Assembly (NCBI GenBank): GCA_022826665.1
Contig: JAJDUK010000031.1
Span: 124,001 to 188,000 of the forward strand
DNA from: Alphaproteobacteria bacterium
GTDB taxonomy: Bacteria; Pseudomonadota; Alphaproteobacteria; UBA828
Length of the DNA stretch: 64,000 bases
Direction of reading: 5' to 3'
Positions within the stretch are counted from its first letter, which is position 1; each line of letters opens with the position of its first letter. The position numbers and the translations under genes are program-made. The notes under the pieces were generated by a model that saw nothing but the letters and a program-made list of their open reading frames with translations, was not told where the DNA came from and did no database searches. This document shows, one piece after another, positions 32,936 through 41,192 of this stretch.

Positions 32936-33612
32936 TGAGACAGGGACGAATTATTCAGGCGGGACTCGCCGGGATCAGCTGGGATCGATGGGTATAGGCG
33001 GGCTTCGGCAGGGTTCCACGGGTCCACCGGCACCGACGTGACGGTGCGGGGAGCAGGCGGGGGTGGCGGGGGCCTGCCCTCCACCTCCGCGCGGATGATG
33101 GCGACCGCCTCCGGCGAGAGCCCGCCCTGGCCCTTGGGCTGATCAGCGCGTGCCGCCTTCTTTGCCGCCCGCTCCCGGTCCGTGCGGAGCTTGTCGGTGC
33201 CTTCGATGCGCTTGAGGATGAGGGCGAGGCGGGCGAGCTCCTCCGTCGACACGGGCTCTTCCCGCGCGCTGAGACGAGCCATGGTGGAGAGCACCATGGT
33301 CCGCAGGGTCTCGATCAGGATGAGTCCCGCCTGACCCTCCGGGCGCTCGCCCAGCGCGTCCACCCACGCCTTGATGGTGCGGTCGGTCTCCTGCTGTTCG
33401 CGGATCATGTCGCGCATGTTCTTGGCGTAGCGGCCGACGGCCGAGCGCGAGCATGTCTCGCCTTCGGCCCGGATGCGGGCGGTGATCTCGTCGATGGTGG
33501 CGCCGTCCGCGATGGCCTGATCGACGGCCTCGCGCAGCTTGCGCGGCAGGCGCTTGATGGAGGAGCGGCTGAACGCCGCCGCCGGCGTAGTCTGTCGGGT
33601 TTCGTTCTTCAT
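32905..33612 (-). CDS. Mu gp27-like protein (DUF3486), orphan phage-type gene
   Basis: 235 residues. The N-terminal part RSSIKRLPRKLREAVDQAI, CSRSAVGRYAKNMRDMI and the long helix that follows match the DUF3486 pattern (SSIxxLPxxxR, KSAVHRYxxK) of the phage Mu gp27 family, which is linked to DNA packaging. The tail is proline rich (PPPPPPAP, about 180-190) and runs into the intergenic repeat before stopping. No terminase, portal or other phage genes are present. ATG 33610-33612 is where similarity begins; ATG 33648 (12 residues longer) is possible. It may be a relic or a domesticated DNA-binding protein. Confidence 0.65.
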   Translation of the reverse strand: MKNETRQTTPAAAFSRSSIKRLPRKLREAVDQAIADGATIDEITARIRAEGETCSRSAVGRYAKNMRDMIREQQETDRTIKAWVDALGERPEGQAGLILIETLRTMVLSTMARLSAREEPVSTEELARLALILKRIEGTDKLRTDRERAAKKAARADQPKGQGGLSPEAVAIIRAEVEGRPPPPPPAPRTVTSVPVDPWNPAEARLYPSIPADPGESRLNNSSLSHGMSEGMPGG

Positions 33613-33651
33613 GGTGTGGATACGCTCGCGGGATGGTTTCTGGCTCATCCC

Positions 33652-33704
33652 GCGATGCTGCCCCGCGCCGCCCCTCCCTGTGCACCGCACCATGGTCCTG
33701 GGTC
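33652..33704. repeat. Dispersed short repeat containing ACCATGGTCC, copy 2
   Basis: GCGATGCTGCCCCG ... GCACCATGGTCCTGGG, matching the element at 28751-28802. It is directly upstream of the gp27-like gene and directly followed (after about 40 nt) by the hairpin repeat cluster, so the 336-nt gap before the next gene is essentially all repeats. Confidence 0.55.
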
Positions 33705-33743
33705 CCTTGCCGCCGGCAACAAACGAGGTGTTTGTCCTGATGG

Positions 33744-33965
33744 GACCGGGCCGCGCAGCGGCCCGGACGGCGCGCATGCGCCGCGCGCGAAGCGCGGAGC
33801 CAAGCGAACGGAGTTCGCGCCCGGCGATTGAGGGAAATGATTAAGTCAGGCCCGGACGGCGCGAATGCGCCGCGCGCCGAATGGCTCGTAAGCCAAGCGA
33901 ACGGAGTTCGCGCCCGGCGATTGAGGGAAATGAAAGAGTCAGCGCCCGGCGATTGAGGGAACTGA
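33744..33965. repeat. Tandem copies of the hairpin-rich repeat (copies B1, B2 and partial B3)
   Basis: Copy B1 (about 33744-33843) and B2 (about 33848-33942) each contain a GC-rich hairpin block, then AGCCAAGCGAACGGAGTTCG, CGCCCGGCGATTGAGGGAAA and TGA(A/T)..AGTCA; a third truncated copy (33943-33965) keeps only GCGCCCGGCGATTGAGGGAA. Copy A is at 8170-8277. Reading this DNA as protein gives the recurring SLNRRARTPFAWL, which is an artefact of the repeat and not a gene. It abuts the 3' end of the M29-like gene. Confidence 0.85.
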
Positions 33966-33984
33966 AAAAAGGCGAGCGCCCGGC

Positions 33985-35028
33985 CTATCCGTAAATCGGG
34001 CGTAGCTGCTCGGCCATCGTCGCGAGCGGCTCGGGCGCGACGATGACGCCGTCTTCGAGGATCTGCTGCCCCTCGATCCACATCGACTGCATCGAGATCA
34101 CGCAGTCGGGGTGGTTCTCGCCGCCGCCCGGCACCCAGAACGGCAGCCCGAGTCCGATGGCGTTGTAGCCGGCCACGCGCTGGTCCTCGATGAAGCACTT
34201 GCCGGTGTAGCGCGCCGCCGGATGGAAGCCGCAGGTGAAGTGCACGACGTAGCCGAACTCGCCGTTCCCGGCCCGCGTCAGGGCGCGGCGCATGACCTTG
34301 TTCTCCGGCCCGCCGCCGATGACCTCCCTGACCTTGCCGTCGATCTTCAGCGTCATCGGCTCGGCAAGCTCGGTGTAATACTCGTGGAACATGTTGCTGG
34401 TGACGACGGAGCCCACCACCGACTCCATCTCCGGCAGGATCATTACCGTGCCGGGCACGAAATAGCCGCCGGGCTCGGTCGCGCGGGCGAAGGCGAAGCC
34501 CTCCGGCTTGCCCAGCGTGAAGCCGACGTCGGTGCCGCGCGCGTTGGTGATGCGGCAGTCCTTGCCGGCGGATTGCGCGAGCAGGTCGCCGAATGCGTCA
34601 CCGAGCTGGAACAACCCGTCGAGGTCGGCGCCACCCATGAGGCGCACCATCTCGTCGGCGCCGACATCGGCGCCCAGAAAGTAGCGGGTGCGGTTCTTCT
34701 CCATCGCTTCGTCGAAGGCCTTGGAGCCGGCCAGATAGGGCATGCAGAGATCGATCCAGACGTCGCACGCGCCCGTGGCCGCCTTGACGTGGTCCGGCAG
34801 ATACTCGTCCGCCAGCCCGCCCTGGAAGGGCACCGGCGGTGCCAGCGTGATCGAGGCGACCTTGGCGCCGAGCCGGTAGGCGGCATCCTGGATCGCCTGG
34901 ACGCCGACGACATCGGTCCCCGTGTCGGTCGTGATGAGGACGCTCTCGCCTGCCTCGATGCACATCATGTCCCGCGTGAGGACATCGGCGGCGCGCGCCA
35001 GCTTCGGTCCGATCCCTGCATCGGGCAT
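33985..35028 (-). CDS. M29/NicX-like metalloenzyme (aminopeptidase or dihydroxypyridine-dioxygenase fold)
   Basis: 347 residues related to thermophilic M29 aminopeptidases and to NicX, the 2,5-dihydroxypyridine 5,6-dioxygenase, which shares that fold. N-terminal DVLTRDMMCIEAGESVLITTD, then VVHFTCGFHPAA and GGGENHPDCVISM; the H-x-D in NHPDC fits the metal-ligand pair of the family. Whether it is a peptidase or a ring-cleaving iron dioxygenase cannot be settled by eye; the surrounding heterocycle-type genes favour the second. ATG 35026-35028 follows AGGGGAAGAG. It is divergent from the ThDP enzyme, sharing a 134-nt regulatory gap. Confidence 0.78.
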   Translation of the reverse strand: MPDAGIGPKLARAADVLTRDMMCIEAGESVLITTDTGTDVVGVQAIQDAAYRLGAKVASITLAPPVPFQGGLADEYLPDHVKAATGACDVWIDLCMPYLAGSKAFDEAMEKNRTRYFLGADVGADEMVRLMGGADLDGLFQLGDAFGDLLAQSAGKDCRITNARGTDVGFTLGKPEGFAFARATEPGGYFVPGTVMILPEMESVVGSVVTSNMFHEYYTELAEPMTLKIDGKVREVIGGGPENKVMRRALTRAGNGEFGYVVHFTCGFHPAARYTGKCFIEDQRVAGYNAIGLGLPFWVPGGGENHPDCVISMQSMWIEGQQILEDGVIVAPEPLATMAEQLRPIYG

Positions 35029-35162
35029 GGCTCTTCCCCTCGATCTGGACGTTGAGGCTCCGCAGGCCTGACGAATGCCCACCGACCGGCAGTATACCGT
35101 AGTGGGAATTCCTGGCTCACCTTAAGGTACGCGCGACGAAATGGGAGGCGGAGTTTGGGCCG

Positions 35163-36848
35163 ATGACGAAGCGCTCGGGCGCGGAGGTTCTGGCGGAGAT
35201 GCTGCAGGGCTACGGCGTCACGCATGTCTTCATGGTGCCCTCCATCCTGCGGCGTGCGCTGGTCGAGATGGAACGGCGGACCACGATCCGGCGCATCCAG
35301 GTCCATGCGGAAAAATCAGCCGCCTACATGGCAGACGGCTATGCGCGGGCGTGCGGCCGGCCCGGCATCTGCATGGCGCAGGTGGTCGGCGCGCTCAACC
35401 TCGCTGCCGGCCTGCGCGACGCTCATCTCGCCAACGCGCCGGTGATCGCCATGACCGGCGGGCGCGACCCGCACACCAAGTTCCGCAAGGCGTATCAGGA
35501 CCTGGACGACATGCCGGCCTTCGAGCCGGTGACCAAGTTCAACGCGACCGTGGACGAGGTGACGCGCATCCCCGACCTGCTGCGCCAGGCCTTCCGGGTC
35601 GCGGTCTCGGGCAAGCCCGGCCCGGTGCACCTGCAGTTCCGGGGCAACGAGGGGCAGATCGACTACGAGGAAGCGGAGATGGAGCCGCTGGCGGAAGAGC
35701 TGTTCGCGCAAGTGCCGCCCTTCCGGCCGGCGCCGGCGCCCGAGCACGCCCGCGCGGCGCTCGACGCGATCGAGGCCGCCGAGCGGCCGGTGTTCGTCGC
35801 CGGCGGCGGGGTTCGCGCGTCGGGCGCAGGCGCGGCGCTGGTGGCGCTCGCCGAGCGCCTCGCCGTCCCGGTCGCGACCTCGCTCCACGCCAAGGACACC
35901 ATTACGGGCGATCACCCGCTCTCGGTGGGCGTCGTCGGAACCTACTCGCGTGAGACCGCCAACCGCGTCGTGGGCGAGGCTGACCTCGTCTGCTTCGTCG
36001 GCAGCGAGACCGGCGGCATGACCACGCATTTCTGGCAGGTGCCGCCCATCGGCACGCCTGCGGTCCAGATCGACATCGAGCCCCAGTCCCTTGGCCGCAA
36101 CTACCCGCTCAAGGCGGCGGTTTGCGCCGATGCCAAGATGGCTCTCGACTGGATGCTGGCTCACGCCGATCCCGGATCGGCCGAACGTCGGACGGCGTGG
36201 ACCGCCCGCGCCCGCCAGATCGTGGCGGAGTGGCACGATCGTTACCGGCCCCTCCTGGAGTCCGACGTCGTGCCTATCCGGCCCGAGCGCATCTGCCACG
36301 AGCTCTCCCAACACCTGCCGGAGGACGCCATCGTCATGGCAGACACGGGTCACTCGGGCATGTGGATGGGCGGCATGTACGACCTGCGCGCGCCCGCACA
36401 GAGCTATATCCGGAGCGCCGGCCATCTTGGCTGGGCATTTCCGGCCGGCCTGGGCGCGAAGTGCGCAGCGCCGGAGCGCCCGGTCTTCGTCTTCACCGGC
36501 GACGCGGGCTTCTGGTACCACCTCAGCGAGATCGAGACCGCCGTGCGCTGCGGCATCAACACCGTCACCCTGGTGAACAACAACAGCTCGGGCAATCAGG
36601 GCTCACCCGGCTTCGACCGCGCCTATGGCGGGAAGCAATCGGAGCAGGGACGCGAGCTCTGGACCTACAACGACGTCAACTTCGCCACAATCGCCGAGGC
36701 CATGGGGGCGCTGGGATTGCGCGTCGAGAACCCCGCCGACATTCCCGGCGCGCTCGAGACGGCCTTCGCCGCCAAGCGGCCCGTGGTGATCGATGTCGTC
36801 AGCGATATCGAGGCGCAGGCTCCGCTCGCGGTGATCGGCGGATCCTGA
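35163..36848 (+). CDS. Thiamine-diphosphate-dependent enzyme, acetolactate synthase/benzoylformate decarboxylase-like
   Basis: 561 residues with the three ThDP domains: pyrimidine-binding (about 1-170, catalytic Glu in VHAEKSAAYMADGYAR), a central domain (about 190-330), and the PP-binding domain with GDAGFWYH ... VTLVNNN as the metal/diphosphate motif. It resembles 2-oxoacid decarboxylases and glyoxylate carboligase-like proteins more than IlvB, and no small regulatory subunit is adjacent. The last codons read QAPLAVIGGS; a near copy of this end (QAPLAVIGGGG) lies 345 nt downstream, beyond the antitoxin. ATG 35163; a GGGAGGCGGAG ribosome site precedes it. Confidence 0.85.
   Translation: MTKRSGAEVLAEMLQGYGVTHVFMVPSILRRALVEMERRTTIRRIQVHAEKSAAYMADGYARACGRPGICMAQVVGALNLAAGLRDAHLANAPVIAMTGGRDPHTKFRKAYQDLDDMPAFEPVTKFNATVDEVTRIPDLLRQAFRVAVSGKPGPVHLQFRGNEGQIDYEEAEMEPLAEELFAQVPPFRPAPAPEHARAALDAIEAAERPVFVAGGGVRASGAGAALVALAERLAVPVATSLHAKDTITGDHPLSVGVVGTYSRETANRVVGEADLVCFVGSETGGMTTHFWQVPPIGTPAVQIDIEPQSLGRNYPLKAAVCADAKMALDWMLAHADPGSAERRTAWTARARQIVAEWHDRYRPLLESDVVPIRPERICHELSQHLPEDAIVMADTGHSGMWMGGMYDLRAPAQSYIRSAGHLGWAFPAGLGAKCAAPERPVFVFTGDAGFWYHLSEIETAVRCGINTVTLVNNNSSGNQGSPGFDRAYGGKQSEQGRELWTYNDVNFATIAEAMGALGLRVENPADIPGALETAFAAKRPVVIDVVSDIEAQAPLAVIGGS
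36816..36841 (+). repeat. Left copy of the duplicated ThDP-gene 3' end
   Basis: 26 nt inside the end of the ThDP gene (CAGGCTCCGCTCGCGGTGAT then CGGCGG) recur at 37161-37186 with one difference. The copies are in the same orientation and flank the antitoxin gene. Confidence 0.85.
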
Positions 36849-36876
36849 CCGATCCGGGCCGGATGTCTTCGCGCGG

Positions 36877-37095
36877 TCATGGCTCGGCGCGGCTGATGGC
36901 GTCGATCTCGGCGTCGGAAAGGTCTTCCACGGCCAGCGCTTGACGGTCCCGCCGCTTGAGGCGCTCATACTCGTCGACCGAGAGAATCACGAGCCGGTCC
37001 CGTCCGTTCCGGGTGATCGCCAGCGGTGCCTTCAGCGCCTCGTCCTGACAGCGCCCGAAATTGCGCTGGAACTCGCGTGACGTGACTCGCTGCAT
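36877..37095 (-). CDS. Phd/YefM-family antitoxin without a toxin gene
   Basis: 72 residues from ATG 37093-37095: MQRVTSREFQRNFGR, then AITRNGRDRLVILSVDEYERLKRRD, the Phd/YefM fold that binds its own operator and whose C-terminus normally wraps a Doc or RelE-type toxin. Downstream is only the end of the ThDP gene, so no partner toxin exists here. The predicted transcription start near 37117 excludes the upstream in-frame ATG at 37125, which lies in the -10 box; a leaderless start at 37116 is conceivable. Confidence 0.82.
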   Translation of the reverse strand: MQRVTSREFQRNFGRCQDEALKAPLAITRNGRDRLVILSVDEYERLKRRDRQALAVEDLSDAEIDAISRAEP

Positions 37096-37123
37096 GCCCT
37101 TCACCCCGATCTGCATGATCTGC

Positions 37124-37152
37124 ATAATACGGATTGTCAGACAATGTGTCGA
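37124..37152 (-). promoter_or_regulatory. Antitoxin promoter with internal operator
   Basis: On the minus strand TCGACA (37147-37152) and TATTAT (37124-37129) are spaced by 17 nt. The spacer holds a palindrome, ATTGTCTGACAAT (37133-37145). Downstream ATGCAGATC occurs twice in tandem. This is the expected layout for autorepression by the antitoxin. Confidence 0.65.
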
Positions 37153-37160
37153 GCAGCGCC

Positions 37161-37186
37161 CAGGCGCCGCTCGCGGTGATCGGCGG
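37161..37186 (+). repeat. Right copy of the duplicated ThDP-gene 3' end
   Basis: Matches 36816-36841 in 25 of 26 positions and continues in frame to a TGA (reading QAPLAVIGGGG), so it probably represents the original end of the ThDP gene, displaced by insertion of the antitoxin segment. Confidence 0.85.
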
Positions 37187-37202
37187 GGGCGGCTGAAGCA
37201 CG

Positions 37203-37233
37203 GGGCGGCGCGCCCTCTGGTTGCGCGCCGCCC
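37203..37233 (-). terminator. Strong hairpin after potF
   Basis: GGGCGGCGCGC (37203-37213) and GCGCGCCGCCC (37223-37233) form a perfect 11-bp stem with a 9-nt loop, 19 nt after the last gene of the pot operon. No T-run follows, so termination may be Rho-assisted. It could serve transcripts from both sides. Confidence 0.6.
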
Positions 37234-37251
37234 GGCTTCACATCAGAACGT

Positions 37252-38289
37252 CTACTTCTTCAGGCGGGTCCACATGGTGTCGTAGACCTCCTGGGTCGCC
37301 TGATCGCACACCGCGACGAACGTGCCTGCTGGTGCATCGGCAGGCGGCACGGACTCGGGCTGGCTGGCCAGTTCCGGATCGAGATGCGGAGTCACGCCCT
37401 CGACGCCAGCCGCATAGCGCGCGAAGTTGGTGACCGCGGCGATATTCTCCGGCTCCAGCAGGAAGTCCATGAACTTGATCGCGCTGGCCCGGTTGGGCGC
37501 GTCCTTCAGCAGCACGACGTTGTCCATCCAGACGACATAGCCCTGGCGCGGATAGGCGTACTCGATGTTGGCGCCCTCCGCCCGCGCCTTGGCGCCGAAG
37601 CCGTTCCAGATCATCCCCACGGCGGCATCGCCGGAAACGAGCACGTCCTTGGCGCCGTCGGAGTTGAAGGAGGCCCAGTGAGGCTTGGCCGCCTGCAGCA
37701 GCGCATCGAGCTGCTTGAGCTGCTCGCGGTCGTTCGAGCACTGCGGAATGCCCAGATGCAGCGCGGCCAGCAGCATGACCTCGCCCTGGGAGTCGAGGAC
37801 GTTGATCTTGCCCTTCAGCTCGTCCGGCGGGTCGTAGACGATGCTCGTGTCGTTGATGTCGCCCTGATAGACGTCCCGGTTCACCGAGAAGCTGGTCGAG
37901 CCCCACTGATAGGGGATCGAGTGCATCCGGCCCGGATCGAAGGGCACGTCCACCCACTGCGGCTCGATGTTGCCCCGATTGGCAAGCTCGCCCTCGGCAA
38001 TGGTGTCGAGCATGCCTTCGCCGATCATGATCTCGACCATGTAGTCGCCCGGCACGGCTACGTCGTAGGAGCCGAGCTTGCCGGCCTTGAGCGAGGCCAG
38101 CATGGCCTCATTGGAATCGAAGGTGTCCATGGTCACCTCGATCCCGGTCTCGGCCGCGAACTTGTCGAGCAGCTCCTGCGGGATGTACTCGAACCAGTGA
38201 TAGATCGAGAGCTTCTCCTGAGCCTGTGCCGCGCCTGCGACAAAGGTCAGGGCTAACGCCGCTATTCCGGCTTTGAGTAAGGTCCGCAT
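37252..38289 (-). CDS. Periplasmic polyamine-binding protein (PotD/PotF type)
   Basis: 345 residues. Signal peptide to AQA (about residue 23), mature start QEKLSIYHWFEYIPQELLDKF, the pattern of PotF/PotD-like solute-binding proteins (xxYxWxxYxP). Conserved AVPGDYMVEIMI and GMIWNGFGAKA segments line the polyamine site in the family. It would deliver an amine to the PotABC importer encoded just upstream; ligand specificity (putrescine, spermidine, or another amine such as histamine) is not determinable. ATG 38287-38289 follows AAGGAGGGAG. It is the last gene of the long operon. Confidence 0.92.
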   Translation of the reverse strand: MRTLLKAGIAALALTFVAGAAQAQEKLSIYHWFEYIPQELLDKFAAETGIEVTMDTFDSNEAMLASLKAGKLGSYDVAVPGDYMVEIMIGEGMLDTIAEGELANRGNIEPQWVDVPFDPGRMHSIPYQWGSTSFSVNRDVYQGDINDTSIVYDPPDELKGKINVLDSQGEVMLLAALHLGIPQCSNDREQLKQLDALLQAAKPHWASFNSDGAKDVLVSGDAAVGMIWNGFGAKARAEGANIEYAYPRQGYVVWMDNVVLLKDAPNRASAIKFMDFLLEPENIAAVTNFARYAAGVEGVTPHLDPELASQPESVPPADAPAGTFVAVCDQATQEVYDTMWTRLKK

Positions 38290-38324
38290 GTCTCCCTCCT
38301 TGGTTGCGGTGTTTACGGTGATGA

Positions 38325-39146
38325 CTACGCCTCCGCCTTCGTTCCAGGCCGCCCGTAACGGCTGATGAAATAGGACAGCGTGACGATCAGGATCGAGACG
38401 GAGAGCATGATGGTGCTGAGCGCCATGATGTCGGGTTTGATCCCCTGCTTGACGGCTCCGAAGATTGCCGTGGGCAGGGTCTCGATCCCGGCACCCTTGA
38501 TGAAGTTGGTGATGATGAAATCGTCCAGCGAGATGATGAACGCCAGCAGAAAGCCCGCGAGAATGCCGGGCGCCATCAATGGCATGAGAACGCGCAGGAA
38601 CGCCTGGAACCGGCTGGCGTAGAGGTCCTGCGCGGCCTCTTCGTAGCTGCCGTCGATGCCCTGCAGGCGGGCCGCGATGGGCAGGTAGGCGAACGGAATG
38701 CAGAAGACGATGTGCGCGACGAGGATCGACAGATAACCGAGCGTGAAGCCGATGGCGCTGAAGAAGACCAGCGTCGCCACGGCGGTGACGATCTCCGGCA
38801 CCATGATCGGCATACTGATGAGCGCGAGGTTCAGCGCCTTCCCTTTGAAAGCACCGCCCCGCACCATGGCCACCGCCGCAGCCGTCGCGATGATGGTGCT
38901 GGCGACGGCGGCCGAGAGCGCGATGGTGAGCGAGTTCCAGGCGGCATCCTTGAACTTCGCGGACTCCGGCCCGGTGAAGATTTCCATGTACCAGCGGAAG
39001 CTGAACCCGCCCCAGCGGGTGATGGAGAGCGAATCGTTGAAGCTGTAGACCATCACCACCAGCAGCGGCGCGTAGAGCACCACCAGGCAGAGGATCGTCA
39101 CCGGCAGGAAGCCGGGGTAGCGTTTGATGTTGATCCGTTGCCGCAT
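38325..39146 (-). CDS. Polyamine-type ABC transporter permease PotC/PotI
   Basis: 273 residues with six predicted membrane helices. The BPD_transp_1 domain (about 60-255) has the EAA loop [28 protein letters not shown] that contacts the ATPase. It begins [19 protein letters not shown] from ATG 39144-39146, one base after the potB stop, so the two permeases are translated together. Function: one half of the membrane channel for amine import. Confidence 0.93.
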   Translation of the reverse strand: MRQRINIKRYPGFLPVTILCLVVLYAPLLVVMVYSFNDSLSITRWGGFSFRWYMEIFTGPESAKFKDAAWNSLTIALSAAVASTIIATAAAVAMVRGGAFKGKALNLALISMPIMVPEIVTAVATLVFFSAIGFTLGYLSILVAHIVFCIPFAYLPIAARLQGIDGSYEEAAQDLYASRFQAFLRVLMPLMAPGILAGFLLAFIISLDDFIITNFIKGAGIETLPTAIFGAVKQGIKPDIMALSTIMLSVSILIVTLSYFISRYGRPGTKAEA

Positions 39147-39147
39147 C

Positions 39148-40074
39148 TCAGGCGGCCTGCGCGCTGCGCCGTGCCTGCCGGCGCGCATAGATGAAGAGCG
39201 CGATGAGCACGAGAGAGAGCAGGATCATCGACGCCGCCGCGCCGAAGGGCCAGTTGCCGGCATTACCCTTGAACTGCTCCTCGATCAGCGAGCCGATCAG
39301 GAAGTTCTTGGCGCCGCCGAGCAGGTCGGGCGCGAGGAAGGCGCCAAGGCTCGGCACGAAGACCAGGATGCACCCGGCCACGATGCCGGGCCACACGATC
39401 GGCAGGATGACCTTGTACAGGATGGTCCAGCGATTGGCGTAGAGGTCGGCCGCCGCTTCGGAGAGCGCGAAGTCGTAGCGCTCCACCGAGGCATAGATCG
39501 GCAGCACCATGAAGGGCAGGTACGAGTAGAAGAGCCCGAGCTGCACCGCGAAGTCGGTGTTGATCAGCGCAATGGGCTCGCCGATGACGCCCAAGCCCAT
39601 CAGTGCTTCGTTGAGCGGCCCGTTGTCCCGGATCAGGAACTTCATGGAGACCGTGCGTATCAGCAGGTTCACCCAGTAGGGCACCGTCACCAGGAAGAGC
39701 CACATCGAGCGCGTCGCGGGCGAGCGCGTCGCGATGAAGTATGCGGTCGGGAAGCCGATGATCAGACAAAGCAGCGTGGCGACGGCGGCCTGGATGATCG
39801 AGCGCACGAAGATGACGATGTAGGTCCACTCGATCTGCGGCGGCTCGTCGCCGAAGAGGCCGCGGTCGAAGATGAACTGGTCGTAAGCCGCGAGCGAGAA
39901 CTCCCAGATCACGCCGCCCCGGAACTCCTTCGTCAGGAAGGAGTAGGCCAGCATCATCAGCACCGGCGCCACGAGGAAGAAGCCGATGATCACCCAGGTC
40001 GGAATCAGCAACGGGGTGCGCACCGGCGCGAAGGTGCGGGAGACCGCGCGCGTGCTGGCGAGCTCGCCGGCCAT
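39148..40074 (-). CDS. Polyamine-type ABC transporter permease PotB/PotH
   Basis: 308 residues, about six membrane helices, first at [23 protein letters not shown] loop near 210-240 ([21 protein letters not shown]). The ATGA overlap with the potA stop (40074-40076) indicates coupled translation. Pairs with PotC as the translocation pathway. Confidence 0.93.
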   Translation of the reverse strand: MAGELASTRAVSRTFAPVRTPLLIPTWVIIGFFLVAPVLMMLAYSFLTKEFRGGVIWEFSLAAYDQFIFDRGLFGDEPPQIEWTYIVIFVRSIIQAAVATLLCLIIGFPTAYFIATRSPATRSMWLFLVTVPYWVNLLIRTVSMKFLIRDNGPLNEALMGLGVIGEPIALINTDFAVQLGLFYSYLPFMVLPIYASVERYDFALSEAAADLYANRWTILYKVILPIVWPGIVAGCILVFVPSLGAFLAPDLLGGAKNFLIGSLIEEQFKGNAGNWPFGAAASMILLSLVLIALFIYARRQARRSAQAA

Positions 40075-41162
40075 CAGTCCACCAGGAGCCGGGCGCCGCC
40101 GGGCGCGATGGCGAGACCGACCCGGTCTCCGTTGCGGAAGGATGTCGTGTCGCTGCCAACGTTCTGCGCGCGCACCAGGACGTCCGGCCCCTCGTCCAGC
40201 CGGACGCCGTACTGGATGTCGGTGCCAAGATAGACGATCTGGTCCACCACGCCGGTGAGGCCGCTGTTGCTCTCCGCCTCGGGCACGAGCGAGAGGCGTT
40301 CCGGGCGGATCAGCACGTGCGCGGCAGCGCCGTCCTGCGGCGGCGTCCCCGCGGCCTCGCAGGGAAACACCGCGCCGTTGGGGAGCCGGCTATGCCAGGC
40401 GCCGTCCGGCCCGCGCTGCACGGTCACGTCGAGGACGTTGGTCTCGCCGATGAAGTCGGCCACGAAGCGGTCGTTAGGCGCCTCGTAGATTTCGTGCGGC
40501 GTGCCCACCTGCCGGATCTCGCCCGCCGACATCACGGCGATGCGGTCCGACATGGTCAGCGCCTCCTCCTGGTCGTGGGTGACGAAGACGAAGGTGATTC
40601 CGGTTTCCTCCTGAATCTGCTTCAGCTCGATCCGCATCGCCTGGCGTAGCTTGAGGTCGAGCGCGGAGAGCGGCTCGTCGAGCAGGAGCACCTTGGGGCG
40701 GGGGGCCATGGCGCGGGCCAGCGCGACCCGCTGCTGCTGCCCGCCGGAGAGCTGCGCCGGCCTGCGCGCCGCGAGGTCGCCGAGCTTCACCAGGTCCAGG
40801 ATTCGGCCGGTCTGGTCCTCGATATCGGCCTTGCTCCAGCCCAGCCTGCGCATGCCGAAGGCCACGTTTTCCGCCACCGTCATGTGCGGGAAGAGCGCGT
40901 AGTGTTGGAAGACCGTGTTGATCGGGCGCCGGTTGGGCGGCAGCGTGCCTATGTCTTCGCCGTAGAGCAGGATTTCTCCCTCGGTGATCTCCTCGAAGCC
41001 CGCGATCAGGCGGAGCAGGGTGGTCTTGCCGCAGCCCGAGGGCCCGAGCAGGGTGAAGAACTCGTTGTCCCGGATCGTCAGCGACACGCCGGCGAGCGCC
41101 GTCACCGCGCCGAAGCGCTTGACGGCGTTGCGCACGTCGATGGCGATGTCTTGCTCGGACAA
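40074..41162 (-). CDS. potA: Polyamine-type ABC transporter ATP-binding protein PotA
   Basis: 362 residues. Walker A GPSGCGKTT, Q-loop, signature LSGGQQQRVALARAM, Walker B LLLDEPLSALD and switch His in FVTHDQEEA are all intact; a C-terminal TOBE domain (about 270-362) is present. The start is TTG (41160-41162), preceded by GGGAGG at good spacing; no ATG lies near. It follows the histidine decarboxylase gene by 30 nt, tying the importer to that enzyme. Confidence 0.95.
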   Translation of the reverse strand: MSEQDIAIDVRNAVKRFGAVTALAGVSLTIRDNEFFTLLGPSGCGKTTLLRLIAGFEEITEGEILLYGEDIGTLPPNRRPINTVFQHYALFPHMTVAENVAFGMRRLGWSKADIEDQTGRILDLVKLGDLAARRPAQLSGGQQQRVALARAMAPRPKVLLLDEPLSALDLKLRQAMRIELKQIQEETGITFVFVTHDQEEALTMSDRIAVMSAGEIRQVGTPHEIYEAPNDRFVADFIGETNVLDVTVQRGPDGAWHSRLPNGAVFPCEAAGTPPQDGAAAHVLIRPERLSLVPEAESNSGLTGVVDQIVYLGTDIQYGVRLDEGPDVLVRAQNVGSDTTSFRNGDRVGLAIAPGGARLLVD

Positions 41163-41192
41163 CGGCGCCTCCCTTCGCCTGTCAATCCGCGC

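Noticed and set aside
33744-33965. Possible CRISPR array
   Set aside because: Only two and a half copies, no uniform spacers, unit length near 95 nt, and no cas genes in the window.
33143-34198. Open frame with repeated SLNRRARTPFAWL
   Set aside because: The repeated peptide is just the translation of the tandem hairpin repeats, and the frame then overlaps the gp27-like and M29-like genes.
36877-37125. Antitoxin starting at ATG 37125
   Set aside because: That ATG overlaps the -10 box of the best promoter and would not be in the transcript.
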